Assembly: GCA_019424135.1 (NCBI GenBank)
Contig: JAHYZZ010000012.1
Coordinates: 6,141-67,507 of the forward strand
Direction: 5' to 3'
From: Lachnospiraceae bacterium
Lineage (GTDB): Bacteria > Bacillota > Clostridia > Lachnospirales > Lachnospiraceae
Length of the DNA stretch: 61,367 bases
The number at the start of each line of letters is the position of its first letter. Positions within the stretch are counted from its first letter, which is position 1. A program made the translations under genes and the position numbers. This document shows positions 49,854 through 58,593 of this stretch, piece after piece. A model generated the notes under the pieces. That model ran no database searches. It saw nothing but the letters and a program-made list of their open reading frames with translations, and was not told the DNA's origin.

Positions 49854-51062
49854 CCGGGATTTCTGTGGTTTTCCCAGCAAAATGAGGGAAGTGCTCCATT
49901 TTTTTACGAAAAAAATGGATAAAAAGATTGCTCCACAGAAGATGCAGTTCATTGCCATTCCATACTCCAGCCCGATAAGATCGCTTGCAATGCCGACGAT
50001 CCAGGGCCCGAACATACCGCCAAGGCCTCCAAAGGCCAGGAAGATCCCAAGTGTCCGTCCGCTGTGTGACGAAGAAAGTCCCGATACGATAGCGGTAGAG
50101 GTGGGGAAGATAATCGAGTAGCAAAATCCAGTAATGGAGGCCAGGATTGCCAGTTGATCCGGACCAAATACACTTGCCAGGATGCAAAAGGCTGCGCCGA
50201 CAGAAGTAAAGAGCACACTGGGAATATGGCCCAGGCGGTCTACAAAAAGACTTCCGGCAAACCGGCCTGCTGTGATGCCGATGTAAAAAAGGGAAAGGCC
50301 GGTGGAGCTTTCTATCACAGAAAAATGTTTGATATCTTGATAGAAGTCCACCAACCAGCTGGCAGTACCGATTTCGGCTGCCATATAAGCGAAGTTCGAA
50401 ACATTCATGATCCAGATTCCAAACTGCGAAGGAATGTGTGTCCTTTTTTCGGAGGGTACCGTTCCTTTATGGGTGCTGCCGGCGCTTCTGAGGGCCAGAG
50501 GAAGCTTTAAGAGGATAAAATAGAAGGTGACCGGAACCGCAATGATTAGCCCAATGCGGTAGATCACTCTCCAGGACATTCCCTGGTCCAGAAGCAGACC
50601 GGCGATCATAGGGGTAACAAATGCGCCGCACCCGGCGATCGCAGCAAGGATATTTAAGTACCGGCCTTTTTTTTCCTGGTAAAGAGCGGTGATGATATTG
50701 CAGCCGCCAAGCTCTAAAGAACCCAGGCCGATCCCGATAAAAAAGATAAAGGCGATTAAGGAAAGTGTCTTGGAGGAAATGGAGTAGCCCACAACCCCAA
50801 ACACCAGGCTCGCCCCAGCCAAAATCAGAGTCAACTTGGGGCCGATCCGGTCTGCCAGCACACCCACCAGTAAAGTGGCAGTAAAGTATCCGGCGTACTG
50901 TCCCATGACGATGGTTCCGCCGGAAGCGTAATTAAAATGCAAATCCGACAGGAGCGTAGAAAGGGTGGCTCCTCGCATGCTGTCAAAAATGCCGAAAAGC
51001 AGATAGCTTAGAAATCCGCCTAAAGTAAGTAGCATAAGCTGACGTTTTGTGATCGTATACAT
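49851..51062 (-). CDS. major facilitator superfamily transporter
   Basis: The 403-residue protein has about 12 hydrophobic helices. The family loop between helices 2 and 3 reads GVLADRIGPKL, and the matching loop in the second half reads GSLFVDRLGHIPSV. Sugar or drug-type transport is possible; the family is close to fucose/glucose permease-like proteins. It diverges from an AraC regulator gene with a cupin sensor, which probably regulates it. Confidence 0.87.
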   Translation of the reverse strand: MYTITKRQLMLLTLGGFLSYLLFGIFDSMRGATLSTLLSDLHFNYASGGTIVMGQYAGYFTATLLVGVLADRIGPKLTLILAGASLVFGVVGYSISSKTLSLIAFIFFIGIGLGSLELGGCNIITALYQEKKGRYLNILAAIAGCGAFVTPMIAGLLLDQGMSWRVIYRIGLIIAVPVTFYFILLKLPLALRSAGSTHKGTVPSEKRTHIPSQFGIWIMNVSNFAYMAAEIGTASWLVDFYQDIKHFSVIESSTGLSLFYIGITAGRFAGSLFVDRLGHIPSVLFTSVGAAFCILASVFGPDQLAILASITGFCYSIIFPTSTAIVSGLSSSHSGRTLGIFLAFGGLGGMFGPWIVGIASDLIGLEYGMAMNCIFCGAIFLSIFFVKKWSTSLILLGKPQKSR

Positions 51063-51200
51063 ATTGGATCCTCCAGGATAGTTATTTTCGGAGTGGTCTT
51101 GTATATGTCCCCTGCTTATAGTATGATTATATCATCAAATAAAGCGAAAAAATAATAGGATACAGCCAAATAATATGATAAAAACGTCAAAACGGAGGAA

Positions 51201-52082
51201 ATGATGATCATTATGGGTGATACGGTCGTCGATGAATACGGCCATGAGGATTTGCAGCATTTTTCGCCTGGATTTCTGGTGGGGTGTTATTTTGATGATT
51301 TGGAGAAAAAGTCGATTCCCTGGCACTGGCATGAGGAAATGGAAACAGGGATCGTGGTAGAAGGAGAAGTGGTGCTTCGTACCCCGGAGCATGAGTGGAA
51401 GCTGCTAAAAGGAGACGGATTTTTTATTAACAGCGGAACGCTTCATGAGATCAAAAATTTAAAAGAAGGTTTGTGCAGGATCCGGATCCTGGCTTTTCAT
51501 CCGAAGATTGTAGGGGCAGAAGAGAGCAGCATTTTCTGGGAAAAGTATGTGCGCCCGGTGATGGAACATCCACAGATGGAGTCTTTGAAGCTGGATCAGG
51601 ATCTTCAGAAAGCAAAGAGGGATTTGATTGAAGCAGCCTGGCTAAGCTGTGGGAAGGAAGATTATGGGTATGAGAGCCAGGTGCGGGAATATCTGACCCG
51701 TCTTTTGTTGTTGATCGGCGGCAGCAGGCCCCACATATTGATGGATAATGCGGAAAAATCCAGGCGTTATAACCAGCGGATGAAACAAATGCTGACCTTT
51801 ATCAAAGAACACTTTGGGGAAAATCTTACGGTCCGGGACATTGCCGGCAGCGCATCGGTCAGTGAAAGTGAATGTCTGCGGTGCTTCCGGAACGTTCTTG
51901 ACATATCACCCATCGCTTATCTAAAAGCCTACCGCCTTCAAAGAGCCGCAAATCTTCTGGAAACGACTTCCAGAAAGATTTCAGATATTGCGGCTCAATG
52001 CGGCTTTGGAGAAATGAGCTATTTTGCAAAATCCTTCCGGGAGGTCTATCAGTGCACCCCGTCTCAGTATCGGAAAAAATAA
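51201..52082 (+). CDS. AraC-family regulator with cupin sensor domain
   Basis: The 293-residue protein has an N-terminal AraC-type cupin (about 20-100, with PWHWHEEMETGIVVEGEV (core PWHWHEEME)) and two C-terminal helix-turn-helices (about 195-293, ending CGFGEMSYFAKSFREVYQCT as CGFGEMSYFAKSF). GGAGG precedes the start; ATG 51204 is equally possible. It diverges from an MFS transporter and is probably its ligand-dependent activator. Confidence 0.9.
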   Translation: MMIIMGDTVVDEYGHEDLQHFSPGFLVGCYFDDLEKKSIPWHWHEEMETGIVVEGEVVLRTPEHEWKLLKGDGFFINSGTLHEIKNLKEGLCRIRILAFHPKIVGAEESSIFWEKYVRPVMEHPQMESLKLDQDLQKAKRDLIEAAWLSCGKEDYGYESQVREYLTRLLLLIGGSRPHILMDNAEKSRRYNQRMKQMLTFIKEHFGENLTVRDIAGSASVSESECLRCFRNVLDISPIAYLKAYRLQRAANLLETTSRKISDIAAQCGFGEMSYFAKSFREVYQCTPSQYRKK

Positions 52083-52103
52083 GTAGGTTCCGTTGATGAC
52101 GGC

Positions 52104-52222
52104 TTGACATTTGACGGGGCTATGGTATACTATTTCACAGATTTATATCGGAAACAGAGAGTGGACGAGAGTTCATGAAGGGGTACACCACCGCGGGTGT
52201 AGTCCTTTGTGAACTCTTTTTT
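52104..52222 (+). promoter_or_regulatory. thi operon promoter and hairpin leader (attenuator candidate)
   Basis: TTGACA at 52104 and TATACT at 52126 have a 16-base spacer. The leader of about 80 bases is dominated by a hairpin at 52168-52217. The outer stem is AGAGTTCA/TGAACTCT, the middle AAGG/CCTT and the inner TACACC/GGTGTA with loop ACCGCG, followed by six T residues. It lacks the CUGAGA and ACCUGAU elements of a TPP riboswitch. The ACCGCGG...GTCC part recalls a T-box antiterminator, but there is no room for a T-box stem I. Confidence 0.6.
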
Positions 52223-52257
52223 ATTTAGATACTTTTGGTTCCGGGAAAGGAGGATCC

Positions 52258-52455
52258 ATGATCAGAGTAAACGGAGAGGACAGGACGCTGGCAGAAGAAA
52301 CGCTGCTGTCGGAGTTTCTGGAGAAGGAAGGATATCAAAAGAGTCGGATCGCAGTAGAACTGAATGAAAAAATCATTCCCAAAAGTCAGTATGAAGAGAC
52401 CCTGCTTCATGACGGGGATGTGCTGGAAGTGGTAAGTTTTGTAGGAGGTGGCTAG
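52258..52455 (+). CDS. thiS: sulfur carrier protein ThiS
   Basis: The 65-residue ubiquitin-like protein ends in the required Gly-Gly (VVSFVGGG), where ThiF adenylates it and sulfur is attached for thiazole synthesis. It begins the thiSFGE operon. The ribosome site is AAAGGAGG. Confidence 0.92.
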   Translation: MIRVNGEDRTLAEETLLSEFLEKEGYQKSRIAVELNEKIIPKSQYEETLLHDGDVLEVVSFVGGG

Positions 52456-52456
52456 G

Positions 52457-53089
52457 ATGAAGCCGACGAAGGAGGATATCTGGCAGGCGCTGGCAGCCAG
52501 ACATTCTGTAGACGTGCAGGAAAAACTTGGCCGGGCCAAGGTGGCGGTGGCCGGACTTGGAGGTCTTGGATCGAATGTGGCAGTTTCGTTGGCCCGCATC
52601 GGTGTGGGACACCTTCATTTGGTAGATTTTGACCGGGTGGATCTGACCAATCTGAACCGCCAGCAGTATTTTTTAAAAGATGTAGGAAGATATAAAACAG
52701 ATGCCTTGAAAGAGGAACTTCTGGAGATCAATCCCTATCTGGATATCCGGACAGACTGTCAAAGAGTGACAGAGGAAAACTTGGAAGAATTATTTCAGGC
52801 GGACGAGATCGTCTGCGAGGCGTTTGACATTCCGGAATGCAAGGCGATGCTGGTAAACGGCATCCTGGAGAGCTATCCGGAAAAAATCGTGGTCAGCGCT
52901 TCGGGGATGGCAGGGTATGGAAACAGTAATGAGATTCGCACCAGAAGAGTCACCAAGCAGTTTTATCTGTGTGGAGACCAGGTCAGCGATTCTGGCGGTA
53001 AAATGGGGCTGATGGCTCCAAGAGTTGCCATTTGTGCCGGACATGAAGCCAATTTGATCACACAGATTATTATAGAAAAGGAGAGATAA
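52457..53089 (+). CDS. thiF: ThiS adenylyltransferase ThiF
   Basis: This 210-residue E1-like enzyme has the nucleotide motif VAGLGGLGSNVA near residue 30 and the DFDRVDLTNLNRQQY block. It activates the ThiS C-terminus with ATP. It is the short form without the CxxC zinc pair of E. coli ThiF. The ATG at 52457 lies two bases after the thiS stop with AGGAGG eight bases upstream. Confidence 0.9.
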   Translation: MKPTKEDIWQALAARHSVDVQEKLGRAKVAVAGLGGLGSNVAVSLARIGVGHLHLVDFDRVDLTNLNRQQYFLKDVGRYKTDALKEELLEINPYLDIRTDCQRVTEENLEELFQADEIVCEAFDIPECKAMLVNGILESYPEKIVVSASGMAGYGNSNEIRTRRVTKQFYLCGDQVSDSGGKMGLMAPRVAICAGHEANLITQIIIEKER

Positions 53090-53091
53090 AA

Positions 53092-53868
53092 ATGACAGAG
53101 ATAAAAAAAGACACACTGATGCTGGGAGGCCATGAGTTTGATTCCCGTTTCATCTTGGGATCTGGGAAATATTCTTTTGAACTGATCAAAGCAGCAGTGG
53201 AAAATGCAGGGGCCCAGATCATCACCATGGCACTTCGCCGGGCAGATCAGACAGGAGAAAATATCCTGGACTATATTCCGGAAGGAGTCACACTGCTGCC
53301 CAATACTTCAGGATCCAGAACGGCCCAAGATGCGGTGCGCACTGCCAGACTTTCCAGAGAAATCTGTGGCAGTCCTTTTGTAAAAGTGGAAGTGATCCCG
53401 GATACAAAATATCTGCTGCCCGATAATTATGAGACGGTTAAAGCAACTGAAATCCTGGCAAAGGAAGGGTTTGTCGTGATGCCTTATATGTATCCGGATC
53501 TGAATGCGGCAAAGGCTTTAAAGGATGCCGGGGCTGCCTGTATCATGCCTTTGGGCGCACCTATCGGATCCAACAAAGGAATTTGCACCAAGGACTTTAT
53601 CCAGATCCTGATCGATGAGATAGATCTTCCGATCATTGTGGATGCAGGGATTGGGAAACCTTCCCAGGCCTGTGAAGCCATGGAAATGGGAGCAGCTGCA
53701 GTCATGGCAAACACGGCCATTGCAACAGCAGGAGATATTCCTGCCATGGCAGGTGCGTTTAAGAAGGCGATCGAGGCTGGCCGGGCGGCATATCTTGCCG
53801 GAATGGGTCGTGTGATCGAGCGTGGGGCCAGTGCATCCTCTCCGCTGACAGGAGTGAGTGGAAAGTAA
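53092..53868 (+). CDS. thiG: thiazole synthase ThiG
   Basis: The 258-residue TIM-barrel enzyme condenses deoxyxylulose phosphate, ThiS-thiocarboxylate sulfur and dehydroglycine into the thiazole phosphate. Family blocks are FILGSGKYS, TMALRRADQ, the Schiff-base lysine region VKVEVIPDTKYLLPDN, and the phosphate-binding VDAGIGKPS. It begins two bases after thiF. Confidence 0.95.
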   Translation: MTEIKKDTLMLGGHEFDSRFILGSGKYSFELIKAAVENAGAQIITMALRRADQTGENILDYIPEGVTLLPNTSGSRTAQDAVRTARLSREICGSPFVKVEVIPDTKYLLPDNYETVKATEILAKEGFVVMPYMYPDLNAAKALKDAGAACIMPLGAPIGSNKGICTKDFIQILIDEIDLPIIVDAGIGKPSQACEAMEMGAAAVMANTAIATAGDIPAMAGAFKKAIEAGRAAYLAGMGRVIERGASASSPLTGVSGK

Positions 53869-53869
53869 A

Positions 53870-54442
53870 ATGGATGAGAGAGTCGATTTTTCAAAGATCA
53901 TAGCCATCTCCAACAGGCATCTGTGTAGGCGCCCTTTTCTGGAACAGGTGGAACGTGCTTTATCATATCATCCAAAGGCCTTTCTTTTGCGAGAAAAGGA
54001 TTTGTCCAAAGAAGAGTATCTGAAGCTGGCAGAAAAGGTAAAGAAGTTATGTGATCACTATCAGGTGCCGCTGATTCCTCATTATTATCCCGAGGCGGCA
54101 CAGATGCTTAAGATCCAGATCGTGCATCTTCCGCTGTGGAGGTTTCAGGAAGTTTCAGGAACGTGGAAGGGGCGCGTCGGTGTATCCATACATTCGACAG
54201 AAGATGTAAAGCTGGCACAAGAGCTGGGGGCAGCATACTTAACTGCAGGGCATATTTTTGCCACTGACTGCAAAAAAGGACTTGCGCCGAGGGGACTTTC
54301 GTTTTTAAGAGAAATCTGCGAAAAGGGATCTGTTCCGGTCTACGGGATCGGCGGCATCCGTCTGGATCCTTTACAGATAAAGACCGTTCTTGACCAGGGG
54401 GCAAACGGAGTCTGTATCATGTCTGAGATGATGAAGATATAA
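53870..54442 (+). CDS. thiE: thiamine phosphate synthase-like protein ThiE
   Basis: The 190-residue TIM-barrel protein has LLREKDLSKEEY, GVSIHSTEDV and the glycine loop YGIGGI typical of ThiE/TenI. ThiE joins the pyrimidine and thiazole parts; TenI relatives aromatise the thiazole. The sequence suits either, and ThiE is chosen by position. Start ATG 53870 lies one base after the thiG stop. A thiH or thiO gene, needed to supply dehydroglycine, is missing between thiG and this gene. Confidence 0.8.
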   Translation: MDERVDFSKIIAISNRHLCRRPFLEQVERALSYHPKAFLLREKDLSKEEYLKLAEKVKKLCDHYQVPLIPHYYPEAAQMLKIQIVHLPLWRFQEVSGTWKGRVGVSIHSTEDVKLAQELGAAYLTAGHIFATDCKKGLAPRGLSFLREICEKGSVPVYGIGGIRLDPLQIKTVLDQGANGVCIMSEMMKI

Positions 54443-54445
54443 AAA

Positions 54446-54580
54446 GAGCCGTCCCCCAAAAAGGGGACAGCTTAGAGTGTCATGACAGTTATATGTGAGA
54501 GTAAAGTGTGGCATCTGGAGCCAGAGACCCCAGATGCAAACTTTATGAGGGGGGAGATAGTCGAATATTTTCAACTATCT
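54446..54580 (+). other. three consecutive hairpins after thiE, first a GGGGAC terminator
   Basis: AGCCGTCCCC/GGGGACAGCT (54446-54473) is probably the thi operon terminator. TAAAGT and GCATCTGG pair with CCAGATGC and ACTTTA (54502-54544). AGATAGT pairs with ACTATCT (54555-54580). The rest of the gap before fba is AT-rich. Confidence 0.6.
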
Positions 54581-54653
54581 GTGCCTTATTATAATAACCA
54601 AATGTGACCAAAGTATGTTCAAAATCTAAAAAAAGCGAAAATTTCTGAATTCC

Positions 54654-54682
54654 TTGTCATTTCTCTTATTATGAGATATAAT
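54654..54682 (+). promoter_or_regulatory. sigma-A promoter of the fructose-bisphosphate aldolase gene
   Basis: TTGTCA at 54654 and TATAAT at 54677 with a 17-base spacer. Confidence 0.8.
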
Positions 54683-54720
54683 GGTTAAAGCAAATTTTTA
54701 GGAATTGGAGGAAATTAAAA

Positions 54721-55584
54721 ATGTTAGTATCAGCAAAAGACATGCTTGAAAAAGCAGTTGCAGGCCACTATGCGGTTGGACAGTTTAATATCAACAATCT
54801 GGAATGGACCAAATGCATTCTTCAGGCAGCAGAAGATTGCAAATCTCCGGTAATCTTAGGCGTTTCCGAGGGAGCAGGAAAGTATATGACTGGTTTTAAG
54901 ACCGTAGCAGCTATGGTATCCGCAATGATCGAAGAGATGGGCATCACCGTACCGGTAGCGCTTCATCTGGATCACGGAACCTATGATGGATGCATGAAGT
55001 GTATTGAGGCAGGATTTTCTTCCATTATGTTCGATGGCTCCCATTATCCGATCGAGGAAAATGTAGCAAAGACAAAAGAACTGATCGCCATCTGCCGGGA
55101 AAAGGGAATGTCTCTTGAGGCAGAGGTCGGAGCAATCGGTGGAGAAGAAGACGGCGTAGTCGGACAGGGCGAATGTGCAGACCCACAGGAGTGCAAGATG
55201 ATTGCTGATCTGGGTGTAGACATGCTGGCAGCCGGCATCGGAAATATTCATGGAAAATATCCGGCAAACTGGGCTGGACTTAGCTTTGAAACGCTGGATG
55301 CGATCCAGAAGCTGACCGGAAAGCTTCCGCTGGTACTTCATGGCGGTACAGGTATTCCGGATGATATGATTAAGAAAGCGATCGACCTTGGTGTTGCAAA
55401 GATCAATGTGAATACGGAGTGCCAGCTGGTATTTGCAGAAGCTACCCGCAAGTATATCGAAGCAGGAAAAGACCTGGAGGGCAAGGGCTATGATCCGCGT
55501 AAGCTCCTCAAACCAGGTGCAGAAGCAATCATTGATAAGGTAAAAGAAAAGATGGAACTGTTCGGTTCTGTAGGAAAAGCCTAA
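54721..55584 (+). CDS. fba: class II fructose-1,6-bisphosphate aldolase
   Basis: The 287-residue zinc aldolase has the motifs ALHLDHGTYDG (zinc histidine and catalytic aspartate), EAEVGAIGGEED, GIGNIHGKY and VLHGGTGIPDDM. It is the probable glycolytic enzyme, with its own strong promoter and terminator, in contrast to the inducible GatY-like aldolase at 17227. Confidence 0.93.
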   Translation: MLVSAKDMLEKAVAGHYAVGQFNINNLEWTKCILQAAEDCKSPVILGVSEGAGKYMTGFKTVAAMVSAMIEEMGITVPVALHLDHGTYDGCMKCIEAGFSSIMFDGSHYPIEENVAKTKELIAICREKGMSLEAEVGAIGGEEDGVVGQGECADPQECKMIADLGVDMLAAGIGNIHGKYPANWAGLSFETLDAIQKLTGKLPLVLHGGTGIPDDMIKKAIDLGVAKINVNTECQLVFAEATRKYIEAGKDLEGKGYDPRKLLKPGAEAIIDKVKEKMELFGSVGKA

Positions 55585-55611
55585 GAAAAGGCGGAAAGAT
55601 AAAAAGAATAA

Positions 55612-55645
55612 AGGCGTTCCAACCGGAAGTTGGAGTGCCTTTTTC
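55612..55645 (+). terminator. intrinsic terminator after fba
   Basis: AGGCGTTCCAAC pairs with GTTGGAGTGCCT with two G-U wobbles, followed by five T residues. Confidence 0.85.
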
Positions 55646-55689
55646 TGATATAAAGATGATACAAGAAGGAAGAGAGGAAATGCGAAAAT

Positions 55690-57801
55690 ATGAGTGAAGC
55701 ATTTAACGTGGCTGACATCTTTGGCGAGGACGTTTTTAATGACACGGTCATGCAGGAACGCCTGCCCAAAAAGGTTTATAAAGACTTGAAGAAAACCATC
55801 GAGGAAGGAAAAGAGCTGGATCTGGCGACGGCGGATGTCATTGCCCATGAGATGAAGGAATGGGCGATTGAAAAAGGAGCGACCCACTATACCCACTGGT
55901 TCCAGCCGCTGACCGGAGTGACGGCGGAGAAGCATGATTCATTTATTTCTGCGCCGATGCCAAGCGGAAAAGTGCTGATGAGCTTTTCCGGAAAGGAGCT
56001 GATCAAGGGAGAACCGGATGCCTCTTCGTTTCCGTCCGGAGGACTTCGGGCGACGTTTGAAGCCAGAGGCTATACAGCATGGGACTGTACTTCTCCGGCC
56101 TTTGTCCGTAAAGATGCGGCAGGTGCGACACTTTGTATTCCGACGGCATTCTGCTCTTATACAGGTGAAGCACTGGATCAGAAGACGCCGCTTCTTCGTT
56201 CCATGGAGGCGATTAATACCCAGGCGCTGCGTCTGATCCGGCTGTTTGGCAACACCACCGCAAAGAAAGTGACACCTTCGGTGGGACCAGAGCAGGAGTA
56301 TTTTCTGGTAGATGCAGAAAAGTTCCGGCAGAGAAAGGACCTGATCTATACCGGGCGTACCTTGTTCGGCGCGATGCCGCCAAAGGGGCAGGAGCTGGAT
56401 GATCATTATTTCGGAACGATCCGTCAGCGGATTGCAGGCTTTATGAGGGATGTCAATATTGAGCTTTGGAAGGTAGGGGTTACCTCCAAGACCCAGCACA
56501 ACGAAGTGGCCCCGGCTCAGCATGAGCTGGCGCCGATCTATGCACCTGCAAATGTGGCCGTCGACCACAATCATCTGGTTATGCAGACTTTAAAACGAGT
56601 GGCGGGACAGCACGGGATGAAGTGTCTGCTCCATGAAAAACCTTTTGCCGGGGTCAATGGATCTGGAAAGCATGATAACTGGTCTTTGACTACGGATGAT
56701 GGAAAGAATCTGCTGGATCCAGGAAAAACCCCCCATGAAAATATACAGTTTTTGCTGGTACTGACTTGTATATTAAAAGCGGTGGATGAGCATGCGGATC
56801 TGTTACGGGAATCTGCGGCAGATCCTGGAAATGACCATCGCCTGGGAGCCAATGAGGCCCCGCCTGCCATCATTTCGATTTTCCTGGGGGATCAGCTGGA
56901 GGATGTGATCGAACAGCTGGTCAGCACAGGAGAGGCAACCCATAGCCTGAAAGGCGGAAAGCTGGAGACTGGTGTGCGGACGCTGCCAGATCTGGCAAAG
57001 GATGCGACTGATCGAAACCGGACATCTCCGTTTGCGTTTACGGGTAATAAGTTCGAGTTCCGTATGGTAGGCTCCAGAGATTCGGTGGCAGGCCCCAATG
57101 TGGTGTTGAATACTATTATTGCGGAAGCCTTTTCAGAGGCCTGTGATGTGCTGGAACAGGCGGATAATTTTGAACTGGCGGTTCACGATCTGATCAAGCA
57201 GTATGCTACTGAACATCAGAGAATCATTTTTAACGGCAACGGTTATTCGGAAGAATGGATCAAGGAGGCCGAACGGCGCGGACTTCCCAATATCCGGTCC
57301 ATGGTGGATGCGATTCCTGCTCTGACGACAGAAAAGTCCATTGCCATGTTTGAAAAGTTTAAGGTCTTTACCCGGACAGAGCTGGAATCCAGGGAAGAGA
57401 TCAAGTATGAGAACTATGCAAAGGCTATTAATATCGAGGCGCGTACCATGATCGATATGGCAACCAAGCAGTTTATCCCTGCCTTTATTAAATATACCAA
57501 ATCGCTGGCAGATACCGTAAATGCTGTCAGGGATGCCGGTGCAGATACATCTGTGCAGTCGGATCTCTTAAAGGAGGTATCCGGGTATCTGGTGGAGACA
57601 AAGCAGGCACTGGAGGCCTTGAAGGTAGTGACGGAGCAGGCAGCCGCGATGCCAGAAGGAGGAGACCAGGCAAGATACTATCATTCGGATGTGGTTCCGG
57701 CTATGGAGGCTTTGCGGACACCGGTGGATGCAATGGAAATGATCATGGACAAAGATGCATGGCCGATGCCGTCTTATGGCGATCTTATTTTTGAGGTATA
57801 A
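55690..57801 (+). CDS. glnN: type III glutamine synthetase
   Basis: The 703-residue length and the blocks THYTHWFQPLTG, SFSGKELIKGEPDASSFP, VGPEQEYFLVD, QHNEVAPAQHELAPIY and FRMVGSRDSVAGPN are specific to GSIII, the large dodecameric synthetase of Bacteroides and Clostridia. It makes glutamine from glutamate, ammonia and ATP. ATG 55690 is not preceded by a strong site, though AGAGAGGAAA lies about 12 bases upstream. Confidence 0.96.
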   Translation: MSEAFNVADIFGEDVFNDTVMQERLPKKVYKDLKKTIEEGKELDLATADVIAHEMKEWAIEKGATHYTHWFQPLTGVTAEKHDSFISAPMPSGKVLMSFSGKELIKGEPDASSFPSGGLRATFEARGYTAWDCTSPAFVRKDAAGATLCIPTAFCSYTGEALDQKTPLLRSMEAINTQALRLIRLFGNTTAKKVTPSVGPEQEYFLVDAEKFRQRKDLIYTGRTLFGAMPPKGQELDDHYFGTIRQRIAGFMRDVNIELWKVGVTSKTQHNEVAPAQHELAPIYAPANVAVDHNHLVMQTLKRVAGQHGMKCLLHEKPFAGVNGSGKHDNWSLTTDDGKNLLDPGKTPHENIQFLLVLTCILKAVDEHADLLRESAADPGNDHRLGANEAPPAIISIFLGDQLEDVIEQLVSTGEATHSLKGGKLETGVRTLPDLAKDATDRNRTSPFAFTGNKFEFRMVGSRDSVAGPNVVLNTIIAEAFSEACDVLEQADNFELAVHDLIKQYATEHQRIIFNGNGYSEEWIKEAERRGLPNIRSMVDAIPALTTEKSIAMFEKFKVFTRTELESREEIKYENYAKAINIEARTMIDMATKQFIPAFIKYTKSLADTVNAVRDAGADTSVQSDLLKEVSGYLVETKQALEALKVVTEQAAAMPEGGDQARYYHSDVVPAMEALRTPVDAMEMIMDKDAWPMPSYGDLIFEV

Positions 57802-57844
57802 AGGACGATCATTCTGGAAATATTTTGCGGTAAGGAGGTCTTAA

Positions 57845-58306
57845 GTGACAGGATACGAATTTGTGGAAAAGCTGAAGCAGGCTTTAAAAAATGACTTGAG
57901 CGAGGCTAAGGTTCGGGAACAGGCATCTTACTATCGGGACTATATCCGGGAAGAAGTGAGGAAGGGAAGGACCGAGGAAGAGGTGACAGAAGAACTTGGA
58001 GATCCCTGGGCCATCGCGAAAAATATTATCAGCGCAGAGGAATTGCAGCAGGAAGGAACCGGCGGATATCAAGCGTATGAGCCGGAACAGAACAGCCGCA
58101 GACAGCGCCGTGAGCATGAAAGCGGACGCCGGGTACATGCGTACGGGGTCCGCTGGTGGCAGATCCTGCTTCTGGTTTTAGGCATGATCGGAATTCTGGC
58201 TCTGGTCATTGCGGTGATCGGGGGGATCTTTACTTTGCTGGCGCCGATTTTGGTGCCGCTTGTGGTTGTCCTTATGATTGTTCGGATTTTTGGAAGGCGT
58301 CAGTGA
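57845..58306 (+). CDS. HAAS-domain (DUF1700-type) membrane protein
   Basis: The 153-residue protein starts with GTG 57845 after AAGGAGG. Residues 1-65 form the helical HAAS signalling domain, with YRDYIREEVRKGRTEEEVTEELGDPWAIA (core TEEEVTEELGDPWAIA). A charged linker follows, then two hydrophobic helices (about 102-145) and the basic end RIFGRRQ. Such proteins usually pair with a PadR regulator, absent here. Function unknown. Confidence 0.8.
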   Translation: MTGYEFVEKLKQALKNDLSEAKVREQASYYRDYIREEVRKGRTEEEVTEELGDPWAIAKNIISAEELQQEGTGGYQAYEPEQNSRRQRREHESGRRVHAYGVRWWQILLLVLGMIGILALVIAVIGGIFTLLAPILVPLVVVLMIVRIFGRRQ

Positions 58307-58360
58307 AAACTGGCGCTTTTTCAAAAATTTTTTTGAAACATTAGATAGAAAGACATAGTA

Positions 58361-58390
58361 AAAGACCGATGGGGGAGCCATCGGTCTTTT
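58361..58390 (+). terminator. intrinsic terminator
   Basis: AAAGACCGATGG pairs with CCATCGGTCTTT around GGGAG, with T residues following. Confidence 0.85.
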
Positions 58391-58418
58391 GAGGGGAGTA
58401 TAAATAATTAATAAGGGG

Positions 58419-58455
58419 TTGTAGAAAGAATTCTTTCTACAAGCATAAGTATAAT
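58419..58455 (+). promoter_or_regulatory. perfect 24-bp palindrome next to a TATAAT box
   Basis: TTGTAGAAAGAA at 58419 is followed directly by its exact reverse complement. TATAAT occurs at 58450. The palindrome covers where a -35 element would be, so it looks like an operator. No gene begins before 58594. Confidence 0.45.
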
Positions 58456-58593
58456 ATAGAGAATGGCAAAAAGCAAGCAAAATATTAAAAAAAGCTTAAT
58501 ATAAAATAAAATTGATTTTTGTGAAAAGTGATACATAGAATCCTCCGGAAGGGAAATACTAACGTCGAAACCAAAAAATTAGGAGGAATTGAC

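Noticed and set aside
49870..50121. Continuation of the plus-strand frame from 49798
   Set aside because: Beyond about 20 residues it is only the antisense of the MFS gene.
52104..52257. TPP riboswitch before thiS
   Set aside because: Conserved aptamer segments (CUGAGA, ACCUGAU) are absent and the leader is only about 80 bases before the terminator.
54856..55935. 359-residue open frame on the minus strand
   Set aside because: It runs antisense across fba and the start of glnN, both clear genes; its translation is cysteine/histidine/leucine-rich as expected for an antisense frame.
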